Assembly: GCA_017503065.1 (NCBI GenBank)
Contig: JAFVTT010000005.1
Span: forward strand, 10,652-74,651
Direction: 5' to 3'
DNA: 64,000 nt
Source of the DNA: Bacteroidaceae bacterium
GTDB taxonomy: Bacteria > Bacteroidota > Bacteroidia > Bacteroidales > Bacteroidaceae
The notes beneath the pieces are model-generated. The model worked only from the letters and a program-made list of their open reading frames with translations. It did no database searches and was not told the origin of the DNA. A program made the position numbers and the translations under genes. This document shows, in pieces, positions 25,679 to 34,801 of the stretch; the first letter of the stretch is position 1; every line of letters starts with the position of its first letter.

Positions 25679-27271
25679 ATGAAATACATGTCTATATTAT
25701 TTTCACTGCTGCTGATGGTGGCATGCATGTCACAGAACAGAACTGCCCAGTGGCTACTGGAGGCAGAGAGGCACAGTAGGAATGGAGATAGAGACAGCGT
25801 CCTGCAGATATTGTATAAAATCAATGAGGAGAAATTGGTTGGCGAGGAGAAGCACACCTTCTACAGACTGATGTCCGGTTGTATGTTGGCCAGTGTTCCT
25901 GCAGAAATGGAGCAGTTGTATGAAACGATGGCTTATTACGAGGAGATGAAAGATACAGCCAATCTGAGGACAATGCGCAGTGTGTTGGTCTCAAACCATT
26001 GCTACAGGAACGAATATCAGAAGGTTGATTCTCTGATGCATTTGCTATATCAAGATTTTGTGCTTTCTGCCGACAGCGCTGGTATTCGATGGTGTTATTC
26101 CATGAAGGCAACAATATTCAGGCAGCAAGGCGTGGCAGATTCTGCATTGCACTATATAGACAAACGTATTGCCATGAATACAGAGGGGGAAAAGGTTCGC
26201 AATCTTCTGTGCCTCAAGGCTGAGTACCTCTTGGATTTGAAGCGATATGATGAGGCCGAGAATTATCTTGATTCAATTCAGTCCATGGCGGAGAAGGCGA
26301 ATGATGTGGAATATCTTGCTTATCTGCAAGAGCGTTATCGCAGACTTTATCATGAGCAGTATCGCTATGACGAACTGATGCGGCTGCTTCATGACAGTCG
26401 CCGATATATGAGACGGAGTGATGTGGCGGCTCATAATATGTACAAAGCGCAGTTGCACGACTTGAAACATCAGCAAGATTCTGCCCTGCAGTACTATCAT
26501 TTGGTGGCATGCTCGGAGAACCTTTTCCTTGCCACCGAGGCAATGTATCACTTGTCGCAATACTACCTTACCATGGGAGATGCTGAAAAATCCTATCAGT
26601 ATCATCAGGATGTGTCGGGGTATATCGGTCAGGTGTTTGCCTCGTACGGCAGACAGGCCAGAGACAATGCTTTCAAGGAATTGAAACTTACCACTGAGAT
26701 AGATGCTCTGAAAATCAGTCGTCAGCAACAGGTGATAGTCATCGTCTCGTTGCTCTTTGTGCTTTCCTTGGTTTCGGCAGGCTTTGTTTTCGTCTTCCAG
26801 ATAAAGAAGAGGAAGGAGATGGAGGCAAGGCAGATACAAATGGAGCAGGAGAACCGCCTATTGCGACAGGCAGAGGAACTGGGCAGATTGCGAGAGAAGG
26901 CCAACATATTGCGAGAGCAGTTGATAAGGAAGATGTCTGTGTTTCAGAAACTCCCCTCTCTCAATGATGAACTGAAGGAAAACGACAAGGCCATTGCTAT
27001 CTGCGAAAGGGAGTGGAAGGAGATTCGTATGCTGATGGATACGGAGTATGATCAGTTTACTGCTCGATTGCAAAGGGTTGTGCCGGAATTGAATGTGGCA
27101 GACCTTAACTTCTGTTGTCTGCTGAAAATCAATGTCAGTATGCACGATTTGGCCAATATCTATTGTATCAACAAGGCCTCTGTAAGTCGTAGGAAGCAGA
27201 GGCTGAAGGAGAAGATGGGCGATGCTTTGTTGCACGGACAGACCTTGGACGATTTCCTGCAGAGATTTTGA
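25679..27271 (+). CDS. Membrane-anchored TPR protein with C-terminal DNA-binding (HTH) domain
   Basis: 530 residues. A lipoprotein-like or signal N-terminus MKYMSILFSLLLMVAC is followed by ~310 residues of TPR-type helical pairs (NRTAQWLLEAERHSRNGD; ADSALHYIDKRIAMN; LKRYDEAENYLDSI). One membrane segment follows at ~355-378 (VIVIVSLLFVLSLVSAGFVFVF), then a coiled coil (MEARQIQMEQENRLLRQAEELGRLREKANILREQL), and a C-terminal domain with LNVADLNFCCLLKINVSMHDLANIYCINKASVSRRKQRLKEK, which resembles a LuxR/sigma-4-like helix-turn-helix. Periplasmic TPR, TM, and cytoplasmic HTH suggest a one-component transmembrane regulator. It is divergent from the RND operon and followed by a propeller gene, so it is the likely local regulator. 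Confidence 0.8.
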   Translation: MKYMSILFSLLLMVACMSQNRTAQWLLEAERHSRNGDRDSVLQILYKINEEKLVGEEKHTFYRLMSGCMLASVPAEMEQLYETMAYYEEMKDTANLRTMRSVLVSNHCYRNEYQKVDSLMHLLYQDFVLSADSAGIRWCYSMKATIFRQQGVADSALHYIDKRIAMNTEGEKVRNLLCLKAEYLLDLKRYDEAENYLDSIQSMAEKANDVEYLAYLQERYRRLYHEQYRYDELMRLLHDSRRYMRRSDVAAHNMYKAQLHDLKHQQDSALQYYHLVACSENLFLATEAMYHLSQYYLTMGDAEKSYQYHQDVSGYIGQVFASYGRQARDNAFKELKLTTEIDALKISRQQQVIVIVSLLFVLSLVSAGFVFVFQIKKRKEMEARQIQMEQENRLLRQAEELGRLREKANILREQLIRKMSVFQKLPSLNDELKENDKAIAICEREWKEIRMLMDTEYDQFTARLQRVVPELNVADLNFCCLLKINVSMHDLANIYCINKASVSRRKQRLKEKMGDALLHGQTLDDFLQRF

Positions 27272-27290
27272 GCACAAGGAGGATGTATGT

Positions 27291-28556
27291 ATGGATAGGA
27301 TGATATTTTCTCTTATTACAGCGATTGTATTGTTTGCCTCTTGCGGAGAGCGAAATACAGATAGCGGAAAAGCTTTCACTTCTTTATTGAACGGAGCCAA
27401 GAATTATGTTACGCGTTTAGATGAACTGCCGGTGGTGGCAGAGCGTGTCCTTATAGATGGCGACACGGTGGTAGTGTGCCATCCGGAGAGGTTGACTGAC
27501 AGCATAGCACTTCCTTTGAGTCATTTCGTGGAAGATTTGGAGATTGTTCCTCTCGAGGCAAGCGACGGGGCTTATGTGCGAAATACCGGCGTCTACGTAA
27601 CTGATAACTATTTCCTGCTTCATAACAGTAGAAATATGCCCTTCAAACTATTTACTCGCGAAGGGAAATTCGTGTGCAATATCGGGTCTTCAGGGAATGG
27701 TCGTGGCAACTACGGACAGGTTTATGACTTTCAAATGGACGAAAAACACAACCGTATCTACATTATGCCATGGGCGGCACGCGAACTGCTCGTTTATGAT
27801 ATGCAGGGGCAGTTTCAGGGCTATATTCCTTTGAATCAATCAGGCAGGCAGACGAAGACCTACGGCAAACCAGTGTTCAGAGTGGATGGAGAGCGCGAGG
27901 AAATAACCATTGCCTCAATTCCATGGAAGCGTAATCCGCATATCGTATGGGTACAGGATTTCAAAGGCAATGTGTTACGCGAACTGGCGTACAATCCTTT
28001 TCTGGTTAGCGACACTTATAGCGTAGAAACCTATAGCAGGCAGAATACCTGTGCATTTGACTTCTCCGTATTGGAGTATTATCCACAAAGGAACGATACC
28101 TTGTATCACTATGTAAAGGAGAGTAACATACTGCAGCCGGTCTTTACAATGTCTTTTCCTGAGGACAGGATATTGCCGCACTCCTATTTGGAGCACCCAA
28201 CCTGTTTCCTCGTTACTACGATGGACGGAATGCAGGAGTCTGGTCTTGAATCAACCATAACATACGGACACAATGAATATATTATAGACAAGCGCACATT
28301 GCGTGGCGGTAAGTACAGTGTCTATAACGACTTTCTGGGTGGCACCAGAACATACTGGCTTAAGCACTCGAGTGGTGGATATTACGTTCGCAACCTCTCT
28401 CCGCAGACCTTAAAGGCAGAATTGCAGGAGGCGCTAAGCAAAGACAGCCTTACGCCATCCATACGCAAGAAACTCTCCGCTCTCGCAGGAAGTATAGATG
28501 TGGATAGAGACAACAACTATCTTATGGTTGGAAGATTGTTCCGTTTTCACCATTGA
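27291..28556 (+). CDS. 6-bladed beta-propeller lipoprotein, regulator-linked
   Basis: 421 residues from ATG 27291. AAGGAGG at 27277-27283 is correctly spaced, and this start yields lipobox MDRMIFSLITAIVLFASC. Two other ATGs in between are out of frame. Blade motifs: DLEIVPLEASDGAYVRNTGVYVTDNYFLLH; FTREGKFVCNIGSSGNGRGNYGQVYDFQMDE (the usual G-P-G-E-Y loop is replaced by G-R-G-N-Y); RELLVYDMQGQFQGYI. It lies 19 bp after the TPR-regulator and is probably co-transcribed. It is more divergent than the two propellers of the opposite operon. A role as the extracytoplasmic ligand sensor for the regulator is possible but not shown. Confidence 0.82.
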   Translation: MDRMIFSLITAIVLFASCGERNTDSGKAFTSLLNGAKNYVTRLDELPVVAERVLIDGDTVVVCHPERLTDSIALPLSHFVEDLEIVPLEASDGAYVRNTGVYVTDNYFLLHNSRNMPFKLFTREGKFVCNIGSSGNGRGNYGQVYDFQMDEKHNRIYIMPWAARELLVYDMQGQFQGYIPLNQSGRQTKTYGKPVFRVDGEREEITIASIPWKRNPHIVWVQDFKGNVLRELAYNPFLVSDTYSVETYSRQNTCAFDFSVLEYYPQRNDTLYHYVKESNILQPVFTMSFPEDRILPHSYLEHPTCFLVTTMDGMQESGLESTITYGHNEYIIDKRTLRGGKYSVYNDFLGGTRTYWLKHSSGGYYVRNLSPQTLKAELQEALSKDSLTPSIRKKLSALAGSIDVDRDNNYLMVGRLFRFHH

Positions 28557-28745
28557 GATAAAGTAGGGGAGTAATAAAACGAATGAAGAGCCTGGGTAAA
28601 CAACGAGCAATTTGCGTACTCTCCTTAATCATATATCCAACAGTATAGCCCGTTTTCAAATGGCTTTCACGTGCAAAGGCAATGAAATTACATCGTTTGC
28701 GTGTGTTTGGCGGGCAAAATAGTTGTGGGTAACAGAGAAAAAATG

Positions 28746-28753
28746 TATCTTTG
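28746..28753 (+). promoter_or_regulatory. -7 box of mannosyltransferase-pyrC promoter
   Basis: TATCTTTG, 26 nt upstream of ATG 28780. Confidence 0.7.
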
Positions 28754-28779
28754 TTTGAGAAAACAACCTAAAACATATC

Positions 28780-29511
28780 ATGAGCGACAGCGTAATTATC
28801 ATCCCCACCTATAACGAGAAGGAAAACATAGAGGCCATCATACGTGCCGTGACGTCCCTGGAAAAGGACTTTGACGTGCTGGTGATAGACGACGGAAGTC
28901 CCGACGGAACGGCCTCCATAGTGAAGGGCCTGATGGCTGACGAGTTCAAGGGACGCGTGAACATTGTGGAGCGTTCCGGCAAACTGGGTTTGGGCACGGC
29001 CTACATCTGCGGTTTCAAGTGGGCGCTGGAGCACGGCTATGAGTACATCTTCGAGATGGATGCCGACTTCTCCCACGCACCTGCCGACCTGCCGCGCCTG
29101 TATGCCGCATGCCACGACGAGGGTTACGACGTTTCCGTGGGAAGCCGCTACATCACCGGTGTGAACGTGGTGAATTGGCCCATTGGCCGTGTGCTGATGT
29201 CCTACTATGCCTCTGCCTATGTGCGCACCGTATTGGGCATAAAACTCAGGGACACCACCGCAGGTTTCGTGTGCTGGACACGCAAGGTGCTGGAAACCAT
29301 GTCGCTGGACGATGTCCGCTTCAAGGGCTATGCCTTCCAGATTGAGATGAAGTACACGGCTCTGCGCCTGGGCTTCAAGATAAAGGAGGTGCCCGTGGTG
29401 TTCGTGAACCGCGAGTTGGGAACAAGCAAGATGTCGGGCGGCATATTCAGCGAGGCGCTTTTTGGTGTGATGAGACTGCGTATGACCAACTTCAAGAGAA
29501 GAAAGGCATGA
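28780..29511 (+). CDS. Polyprenol-phosphate mannosyltransferase (GT2, Dpm1-like)
   Basis: 243 residues; a soluble, single-domain GT2 without the C-terminal membrane helices of some relatives. It starts VIIIPTYNEKENIEAII, then nucleotide-binding VLVIDDGSPDGT (~28-39), EMDADFSHAPADLPRL with the metal-binding DxD-like DAD, the SRYITG motif, and a C-terminal STSKMSGGIFSEALFGVMRLR-like segment (here GTSKMSGGIFSEAL) characteristic of Dpm1-type enzymes. These transfer mannose or another hexose from a nucleotide sugar to a polyprenyl phosphate on the cytoplasmic membrane face, supplying lipid-linked sugar for glycosylation; Bacteroidetes have general protein O-glycosylation, a plausible use. It overlaps pyrC by 4 nt (ATGA). 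Confidence 0.88.
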   Translation: MSDSVIIIPTYNEKENIEAIIRAVTSLEKDFDVLVIDDGSPDGTASIVKGLMADEFKGRVNIVERSGKLGLGTAYICGFKWALEHGYEYIFEMDADFSHAPADLPRLYAACHDEGYDVSVGSRYITGVNVVNWPIGRVLMSYYASAYVRTVLGIKLRDTTAGFVCWTRKVLETMSLDDVRFKGYAFQIEMKYTALRLGFKIKEVPVVFVNRELGTSKMSGGIFSEALFGVMRLRMTNFKRRKA

Positions 29512-30827
29512 AGACGATAATCAACAATGCAACGATAGTAAACAATGGGGAGTCGCACGTCGGCTCCTTGTTGGTATGTGAGGGCAGGATAGAGCGCATC
29601 GTCCTTGGTGGCGAGATAGAACCTCAGGATGGTTGCCGGGTGGTGGATGCCACGGGCATGTACCTTCTGCCCGGTGTGATAGACGACCACGTGCATTTCC
29701 GTGAGCCGGGCATGACCGCTAAGGCGGATATGCACACGGAGAGCATGGCGGCGGCGGCAGGTGGCGTGACATCAGTGCTGGACATGCCCAACGTGGTTCC
29801 GCAGACAACCACCGTAGAGCGTTGGCGCGAGCGCATGGCTCTGGCCAAGGAACGCATGCACGTGAACTACGGTTTCTTCATAGGCGCCACCAACGACAAC
29901 CTTGATGAAATCCTGGCCATGCCCCCCACAGAGTACCCTGCCGTGAAACTCTTCATGGGAAGCAGCACGGGCAACATGCTTGTGGACAAGCGCGAGATGC
30001 TGGAGGAACTCTTTGCCAAGACTCCGAAACTAATCATGACCCATTGCGAGGACACGGCACGCATAAACGCCAACATGGCAGAGGCCAGGCAGAAGTACGG
30101 CGATGACCCGGACATAACCCACCATGCCGAAATACGCGATGCCGAGGCATGCTGGCAGAGTTCCGCCCTGGCGGCAGAAATGGCAAGGGCAAGCGGGGCA
30201 CGCCTGCACATAGCGCACATCTCCACGGAAAGGGAGTTGGCGCTCCTTGGCGGCAACATCACCGGCGAGGCATGCGTGGCGCACCTTCTGTACACCGATC
30301 AGGACTATGCCCGTCTGCGCGGACGCATCAAGTGCAATCCCTCAATCAAGTCGGAGAGCGACCGCTGGGCATTGCGCCGCGGACTGACCGACGGACGCAT
30401 CACCTGCATAGGCACCGACCATGCACCGCATCTGCTCAGCGAGAAGCAGGGTGGGGCGCGTACCGCCGTCAGTGGCATGCCCATGGTACAGTTCTCGCTG
30501 GTGAGCATGCTGGAAATGGTGGACGAGGGTGTCCTGTCCATGGAAAGGATGGTGCAACTCATGTGCCACAATCCCGCCACCCTCTTCGGCATACAGGACC
30601 GCGGTTTCATCCGAGAGGGCATGATGGCCGACCTGGTGCTTGTCCGTCGCGACGAGGTCCCGTACACCATTGCATCGTCGGATGTGCTGAGCAAGTGCGG
30701 GTGGTCGCCGCGCGAAGGCGATGCCCTGCACTGGCGCGTGATGTCCACATGGGTCAATGGCGAATGCGTGTGGGACGGTGCCAAGGTTCATGAGAACGTG
30801 CATGGCAAACCTCTTTGTTTTAATTAG
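29508..30827 (+). CDS. pyrC: Dihydroorotase
   Basis: 439 residues, class I size. Metal and substrate motifs: DDHVHFREPGMTAKADMHTES (HxH), GGVTSVLDMPN, VKLFMGSSTGNM (with the Lys that is carbamylated in many family members), MTHCED, HIAHIST, and IGTDHAPH (catalytic Asp). The enzyme cyclises N-carbamoyl-L-aspartate to dihydroorotate in de novo pyrimidine synthesis. Class I DHOase-like folds also include hydantoinases, but the HFREPG and TDHAPH signatures and conserved order favour dihydroorotase. It is coupled to the upstream glycosyltransferase by an ATGA overlap, a combination that recurs in Bacteroidales. Confidence 0.92.
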   Translation: MKTIINNATIVNNGESHVGSLLVCEGRIERIVLGGEIEPQDGCRVVDATGMYLLPGVIDDHVHFREPGMTAKADMHTESMAAAAGGVTSVLDMPNVVPQTTTVERWRERMALAKERMHVNYGFFIGATNDNLDEILAMPPTEYPAVKLFMGSSTGNMLVDKREMLEELFAKTPKLIMTHCEDTARINANMAEARQKYGDDPDITHHAEIRDAEACWQSSALAAEMARASGARLHIAHISTERELALLGGNITGEACVAHLLYTDQDYARLRGRIKCNPSIKSESDRWALRRGLTDGRITCIGTDHAPHLLSEKQGGARTAVSGMPMVQFSLVSMLEMVDEGVLSMERMVQLMCHNPATLFGIQDRGFIREGMMADLVLVRRDEVPYTIASSDVLSKCGWSPREGDALHWRVMSTWVNGECVWDGAKVHENVHGKPLCFN

Positions 30828-30952
30828 TTTTCCAAAGTAGAACGAAGGTCGTTATTACATATTACAGACCCTCCCTCATCTCTATAGGTTGGTTTAGACT
30901 GAACTGTTGTCTATGAGGAGCCTATGCTTGCATGCTACGGGGAGGATGTATA

Positions 30953-30995
30953 CAAAATACAAAAGAACCCTTTCAACGGGTTCTTTTGTATTTTG
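30953..30995. terminator. Perfect 18-bp stem terminator between pyrC and tRNA-Glu
   Basis: CAAAATACAAAAGAACCC, loop TTTCAAC, GGGTTCTTTTGTATTTTG. The stem ends with T-rich tracts on both strands, so it can terminate pyrC on the plus strand and the tRNA on the minus strand. Confidence 0.85.
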
Positions 30996-31067
30996 TAGCG
31001 ACTACGGGAATCGAACCCGTGTTCCATGCGTGAGAGGCATGTGTCCTAACCCCTAGACGAAATCGCC
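30996..31067 (-). tRNA. tRNA-Glu (anticodon CTC), copy 1
   Basis: Minus-strand sequence starts GGCGATTTCGTCTAGGGG and has anticodon stem CATGC/GCATG around loop CTCTCAC, anticodon CTC (reads GAG), T-arm GGGTTCGATTCCC and 3' AGTCGCT plus A. It is identical to a second copy at 51096-51167 on the other strand. CCA is not encoded. The -7 box is at 31087-31094. Confidence 0.93.
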
Positions 31068-31086
31068 ATTTGCTTTAAAAACGTTG

Positions 31087-31094
31087 CAAAGGTA
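31087..31094 (-). promoter_or_regulatory. -7 box of tRNA-Glu promoter
   Basis: TACCTTTG on the minus strand, 19 bp upstream of the tRNA 5' end. Confidence 0.7.
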
Positions 31095-31185
31095 AGATAA
31101 TTTTTTTAATGCACCAAATTTTTGTGGAAAAATCAGCGTCAAGAGTTAATAAATCGTTAGGATTTTAGTACTGAATAGGAAATTT

Positions 31186-34131
31186 CTATTCTGAACACAG
31201 GAACTGGTATGAGGCGTTGATTATTGCCCTTCTTGTATCCTTGTTGTCAATCATTTCCAGGGGGAAGCCGTAGGTTATGCACTTGTAGTCCTTGCCCTGG
31301 TAGGCCACGGCTCCCGATGTCTGCCTGATGGTTGTCTGCGGAATCTGCGTCACTATCTCGATGCCGTCCTCCCCGACGGATGTTTCGGTACGGTATGTGG
31401 TCTGCATTTCGTTCAGCAGCAGGGTGGCAAAGGCGGTGCCTGTGGGCTGTATGGCATTCACTCGCGCTGTGGTGTAGACGTGCGGATTGGGCTGGGAGGT
31501 CAAGGCGAACTCCGTGCCCATGCCTGTTACCTTCATGCTGTCTGTGGGCACACGGTCGGCATGGAGGTATTTCAGCACGTTGAAGGCAAAATCCCTTTGC
31601 TCTGCCGTCCGCAGGTCCTCTCCCACGTAGGCTCCGCTTGTCAGCACGCTGCCGCCCCGGGCGGTGTATGCCGTCAGTGCCTGCTGGAGGTACTCGGGGA
31701 AGGTCTGGTACTGGCGGTGCGAGTATCCGTCGAAGCGCTGGGCGCCGAGGATGAGGTCCACCATGCGGTACTTGCTGATGTCCAGTTGGGGTATGGCGGA
31801 GACCATGCACGAGGATATGGCCAGGTCTCGCTTTGCCCTGTATTCCCCGTCCAGAAGGAGCAGGTCCCCGGCATGCAGGGCAGGGTAGTCAAAGGTGTTG
31901 CCGGCCACGGGCATGCCGTTGAGGTCGTAGATGCTGGTGTTCCTGATGTAAGCCACGCCGGGGTCCTGCTTCATGTCGAAACCGCGCAGGGTGTCGCAGT
32001 CCACGGCCTGTGCGGCGGCAAGGCGCTCGAATCCGTTTACTATCATCACCTGTGCGGCACCCTTGTCATAGGGGATGCGGGCGCACACCTCCTCGCTCTT
32101 CAGGCTGCTGCCGCCATCGTTCAGTGCGGCTATGCGGAAGCGGTAGAGCACGCCGGGGGTGGCGTTTATGTTCACCTTGTTGGCGTTTACCACGGTGCCG
32201 TTGTCCCAGCCACGGTCGTTCTGCTTTATATAGATTATGTAGGACGTGGGCATGGCCGAGGGCTCCAGAGGGTCGGCCTGCGGGTTCCAGGACAGGGTGA
32301 TGACCTTCTCCCTGGTGTCGGCCACGGCAGAGAGGTCGCGCACGGGCAGAGGCTGCACCACGGGTGCCGCCTTCCTCTGGTGCACAGAGGCGTTGTACCT
32401 GAGTATGGACTTGTAGATGGCTCGGGCGATGATGAACTTGCAGTAGGGGTCGTGCGCCACGAGCATGTCGGCATAGTTCTGGTGCGACAGTACCTCCAGT
32501 ATCATGGAGGGCACCTGCGGTTCGCGGCTTTCGGAGTAGTTGCGGTCAAACAGGGAACGTCGGGTCCAGTTGCCCAGGTGCAGTGTCAGGTCCTTGTGTA
32601 TCTGCGCAAGCATGCCGTCGGCAAGGTCGCGGCTGGCCAGGCGGGACATGCCCGTGGCCAGTTGCTTGTCGTAGTATTGCGTGGTGTAGACTCCGAGGGT
32701 GCCTATGATGTCCATGTTGTTCCTGAGTCCGGCATCCGTGTGCACGCCGATGGCCAGTTCCAGCGGCACGCCCAGTCCGGGCATGGTGTCGTTGGGCACG
32801 AAGGCGGAACCCCGGGCCATGTGGTTCATGCCGTGTCCGCGGGCGTTGATGTCATCGGCATAGTCGTTTTCTCCGTCCTTGGTGCTGTAGATGCTGTATG
32901 GCGCTCCCGCCCAATGCATGTAGTACCTGGCGCCCTCCAGATAGCGCGGCAGGCCGCTTATCTTCTGGTACTCCTCGCCGGCTTCTCCGCGCTCTATGTT
33001 GCCCATGCCGCCGCCAAACCGGACGGCATCGGCCGTGACGTGCCCGCGATGGCTGCTATGGTTGGTCAGGCTCACGGAACCGTCCAGGCTCTGTCCCTTG
33101 TCGAACTCGTATGTGCCCAGGTAGACCCACGTTCCGCCGCCCATGCGCTGGTTTACGCGCACCTGAGTCTGCACTCCCTTGTGCCTGATGTTGTAGACGG
33201 CATCGGGCACGCTGGTGGGCAGGGTCTTGTAGGACACGTACACGGCATACTCCCCGTCCTCGGGTATGTCCGGGATCCAGGTGACGGTGGAGAGCCTCGA
33301 ACTTTCGCTCTGGGCGTCGGCCACACGGGCCGTACCCTCCTCAAAGGGGTTCTGCTTGTCGCGGTAGAACTCGCGCCAGTGTGCAAACCCGGTTCCGCAA
33401 TCCACCCATGCCCTGGGACCGTTGTCCTCGCGGTATGTGCCTCGGATGGTGGGACGGTCGTTGTCCACGATGACCTCGTTTGTCTGCGTGTCGCGCTCCC
33501 TGGGCGAAAAGACCACCGCACCGGCATTTTCCAGCATCGGCATCAGGAAGGGCACCACGATGGTCTGTGTCAGAATGTCCTCGCATGTGCCGAAGAGTCC
33601 CGGGCGCTGCCACCTCCACTGGTCGGTACGGAAGTCGTAGTACCTGCCGTGACTTGCCCATACGGCCATGTGCCTGTCCTGCAATCCGTTGGGGATGGAG
33701 TAGGGGCGGCTGAGCGGTGTGGTCCATGCGTTTTCCGGGTGGTTCACGCCTCCCCAGTATCTTGAGGAATCGGCCCGTTCCATGGTGTTGGCCGGCACAA
33801 GGTGCTCTATGGGGTAGCCGTTCACGGTGATGACTATCTTCCACTTGTTGTAGGGGTGGGGTATGTACTCCCTGATGTCCTGGTATATGGTGGCCACCAG
33901 TTCGTTGGTGAACGGCTGGCCGAGGAATATCTCGCTGACGGCAATCTCCACTTCCTTGCTCTGCGAGCGGAACAGGAGTTTCTCCACCTTGGCCTTGTCC
34001 CTGCAGGTGTAGGCCGGGTTTTCGTAGTTGGCAAAGTAAGTGCCCAACCGCTTCTTCACTGTTCTTGTAGGTTGGGCATATGCAAATGTTGCCATCATGG
34101 CAACGAGTATGTATGTCAGTAGTCTCTGCAT
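31186..34131 (-). CDS. Secreted amidase-like protein with golvesin/xanthan-lyase-type and FN3 domains
   Basis: 981 residues with signal peptide MQRLLTYILVAMMATFAYAQ. An N-terminal region of ~130 residues ends in IVITVNGYPIEHLVP. The amidase_3-like fold is split: an early part with MAVWASHGRYYD and FLMPMLENAGAVVFSPRERD, and a later part with LELAIGVHTDAGLRNN (HxDA), then SRDLADGMLAQIHKDL and SMILEVLSHQN (catalytic Glu position). Between them lies a beta-sandwich with YAVYVSYKTLPTSVPDA and GGTWVYLGTYEFDKG, the golvesin C-terminal-like domain often labelled xanthan lyase. An FN3 domain (~655-745) and a Rossmann-like C-terminal domain follow. This architecture is common and uncharacterised in Bacteroidales; zinc-dependent cell-wall amidase activity is the best inference. 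Confidence 0.75.
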   Translation of the reverse strand: MQRLLTYILVAMMATFAYAQPTRTVKKRLGTYFANYENPAYTCRDKAKVEKLLFRSQSKEVEIAVSEIFLGQPFTNELVATIYQDIREYIPHPYNKWKIVITVNGYPIEHLVPANTMERADSSRYWGGVNHPENAWTTPLSRPYSIPNGLQDRHMAVWASHGRYYDFRTDQWRWQRPGLFGTCEDILTQTIVVPFLMPMLENAGAVVFSPRERDTQTNEVIVDNDRPTIRGTYREDNGPRAWVDCGTGFAHWREFYRDKQNPFEEGTARVADAQSESSRLSTVTWIPDIPEDGEYAVYVSYKTLPTSVPDAVYNIRHKGVQTQVRVNQRMGGGTWVYLGTYEFDKGQSLDGSVSLTNHSSHRGHVTADAVRFGGGMGNIERGEAGEEYQKISGLPRYLEGARYYMHWAGAPYSIYSTKDGENDYADDINARGHGMNHMARGSAFVPNDTMPGLGVPLELAIGVHTDAGLRNNMDIIGTLGVYTTQYYDKQLATGMSRLASRDLADGMLAQIHKDLTLHLGNWTRRSLFDRNYSESREPQVPSMILEVLSHQNYADMLVAHDPYCKFIIARAIYKSILRYNASVHQRKAAPVVQPLPVRDLSAVADTREKVITLSWNPQADPLEPSAMPTSYIIYIKQNDRGWDNGTVVNANKVNINATPGVLYRFRIAALNDGGSSLKSEEVCARIPYDKGAAQVMIVNGFERLAAAQAVDCDTLRGFDMKQDPGVAYIRNTSIYDLNGMPVAGNTFDYPALHAGDLLLLDGEYRAKRDLAISSCMVSAIPQLDISKYRMVDLILGAQRFDGYSHRQYQTFPEYLQQALTAYTARGGSVLTSGAYVGEDLRTAEQRDFAFNVLKYLHADRVPTDSMKVTGMGTEFALTSQPNPHVYTTARVNAIQPTGTAFATLLLNEMQTTYRTETSVGEDGIEIVTQIPQTTIRQTSGAVAYQGKDYKCITYGFPLEMIDNKDTRRAIINASYQFLCSE

Positions 34132-34670
34132 CAGATCTTGAATTTCTCGGGGTGACGGCCGGTAAACTCCTTGAAGTAGGCCTTTATCTCAGCCATGTCA
34201 TTCTCCACATTTCCAGTGGGTAAGAATGTGCGCGTGCATTTCACCTGTTTGCGCTCGTAGTCCAGTCCGTAGAGCAGGATGGGCAGGTTTGCCTTCAGGG
34301 CAATGTAGTAGAAGCCCCTTTTCCATTCGGTGGTGGGCTTGCGCGTGCCCTCCGGGGTGATGCACAGGCGGAAGGTGTCCATTTCCAGGGCCTTCTGTGC
34401 GGCTATGTCCGTCATGCCCTGCTTCTTGTTGCGGTACACGGGAATGCCGCCCAATTTGCGCATCAGTATGCCCAGGGGCCAGAAGAACCATTCCTTCTTC
34501 ATCAGGAAGTTGCACGTAAAGCCCTTGGCATGGCAATAGAGCATGCCTATGATGAAGTCCATGTTGCTGGTATGCGGTGCCAGTGCAATGATGTACTTCT
34601 TGGGGAAGGGTTCGGTGACCTCCTCCCTGTATCCCATCCATCCGAACAGTATTTTATGGTAGATGTTCAT
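34131..34670 (-). CDS. Lysophospholipid acyltransferase-like protein (PlsC family)
   Basis: 179 residues. The HxxxxD acyltransferase motif is present as APHTSNMDFIIG (~34). Further motifs are GGIPVYRNK and CITPEGTRKPTTEWKRGFYYIA, corresponding to the EGTR block that binds glycerol phosphate. No long membrane segment. The family acylates lysophospholipids or related acceptors at the inner membrane. At 179 residues it is shorter than classical PlsC (~240) and belongs to the compact branch frequent in Bacteroidetes, so the acceptor is uncertain. Its stop overlaps the amidase gene start by one base (TGATG), implying coupling. Confidence 0.8.
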   Translation of the reverse strand: MNIYHKILFGWMGYREEVTEPFPKKYIIALAPHTSNMDFIIGMLYCHAKGFTCNFLMKKEWFFWPLGILMRKLGGIPVYRNKKQGMTDIAAQKALEMDTFRLCITPEGTRKPTTEWKRGFYYIALKANLPILLYGLDYERKQVKCTRTFLPTGNVENDMAEIKAYFKEFTGRHPEKFKI

Positions 34671-34675
34671 GTTGA

Positions 34676-34800
34676 AATCGGAAAACGGAAAGGTGAAAAC
34701 GGAAAACGGAAAGGTTTTCGGAGTCCTCGGATTACTCAGAGTCCTCAGACTTCTCAGCCACCCCAGAGTTTTCCGTTTTCCGTTTTAACTTTTCCGTTCG
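34676..34800. repeat. Dispersed repeat fragments (GGAAAACGGAAAGG and complement)
   Basis: GGAAAACGGAAAGG occurs twice at 34679-34711, then GAGTCCTCGGATTACTCAGAGTCCTCAGAC, then the inverted complement TTTTCCGTTTTCCGTTTTAAC (34768-34789), so the ends form an inverted repeat. It separates two minus-strand genes. The GAGTCC/GATTACTC words recur in 42070-42140. Confidence 0.55.
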
Positions 34801-34801
34801 C

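Noticed and set aside
31480..33765. 761-codon plus-strand ORF opposite the amidase gene
   Set aside because: Val/Gly/His-rich shadow with no family signature; the minus-strand gene has signal peptide and domains.
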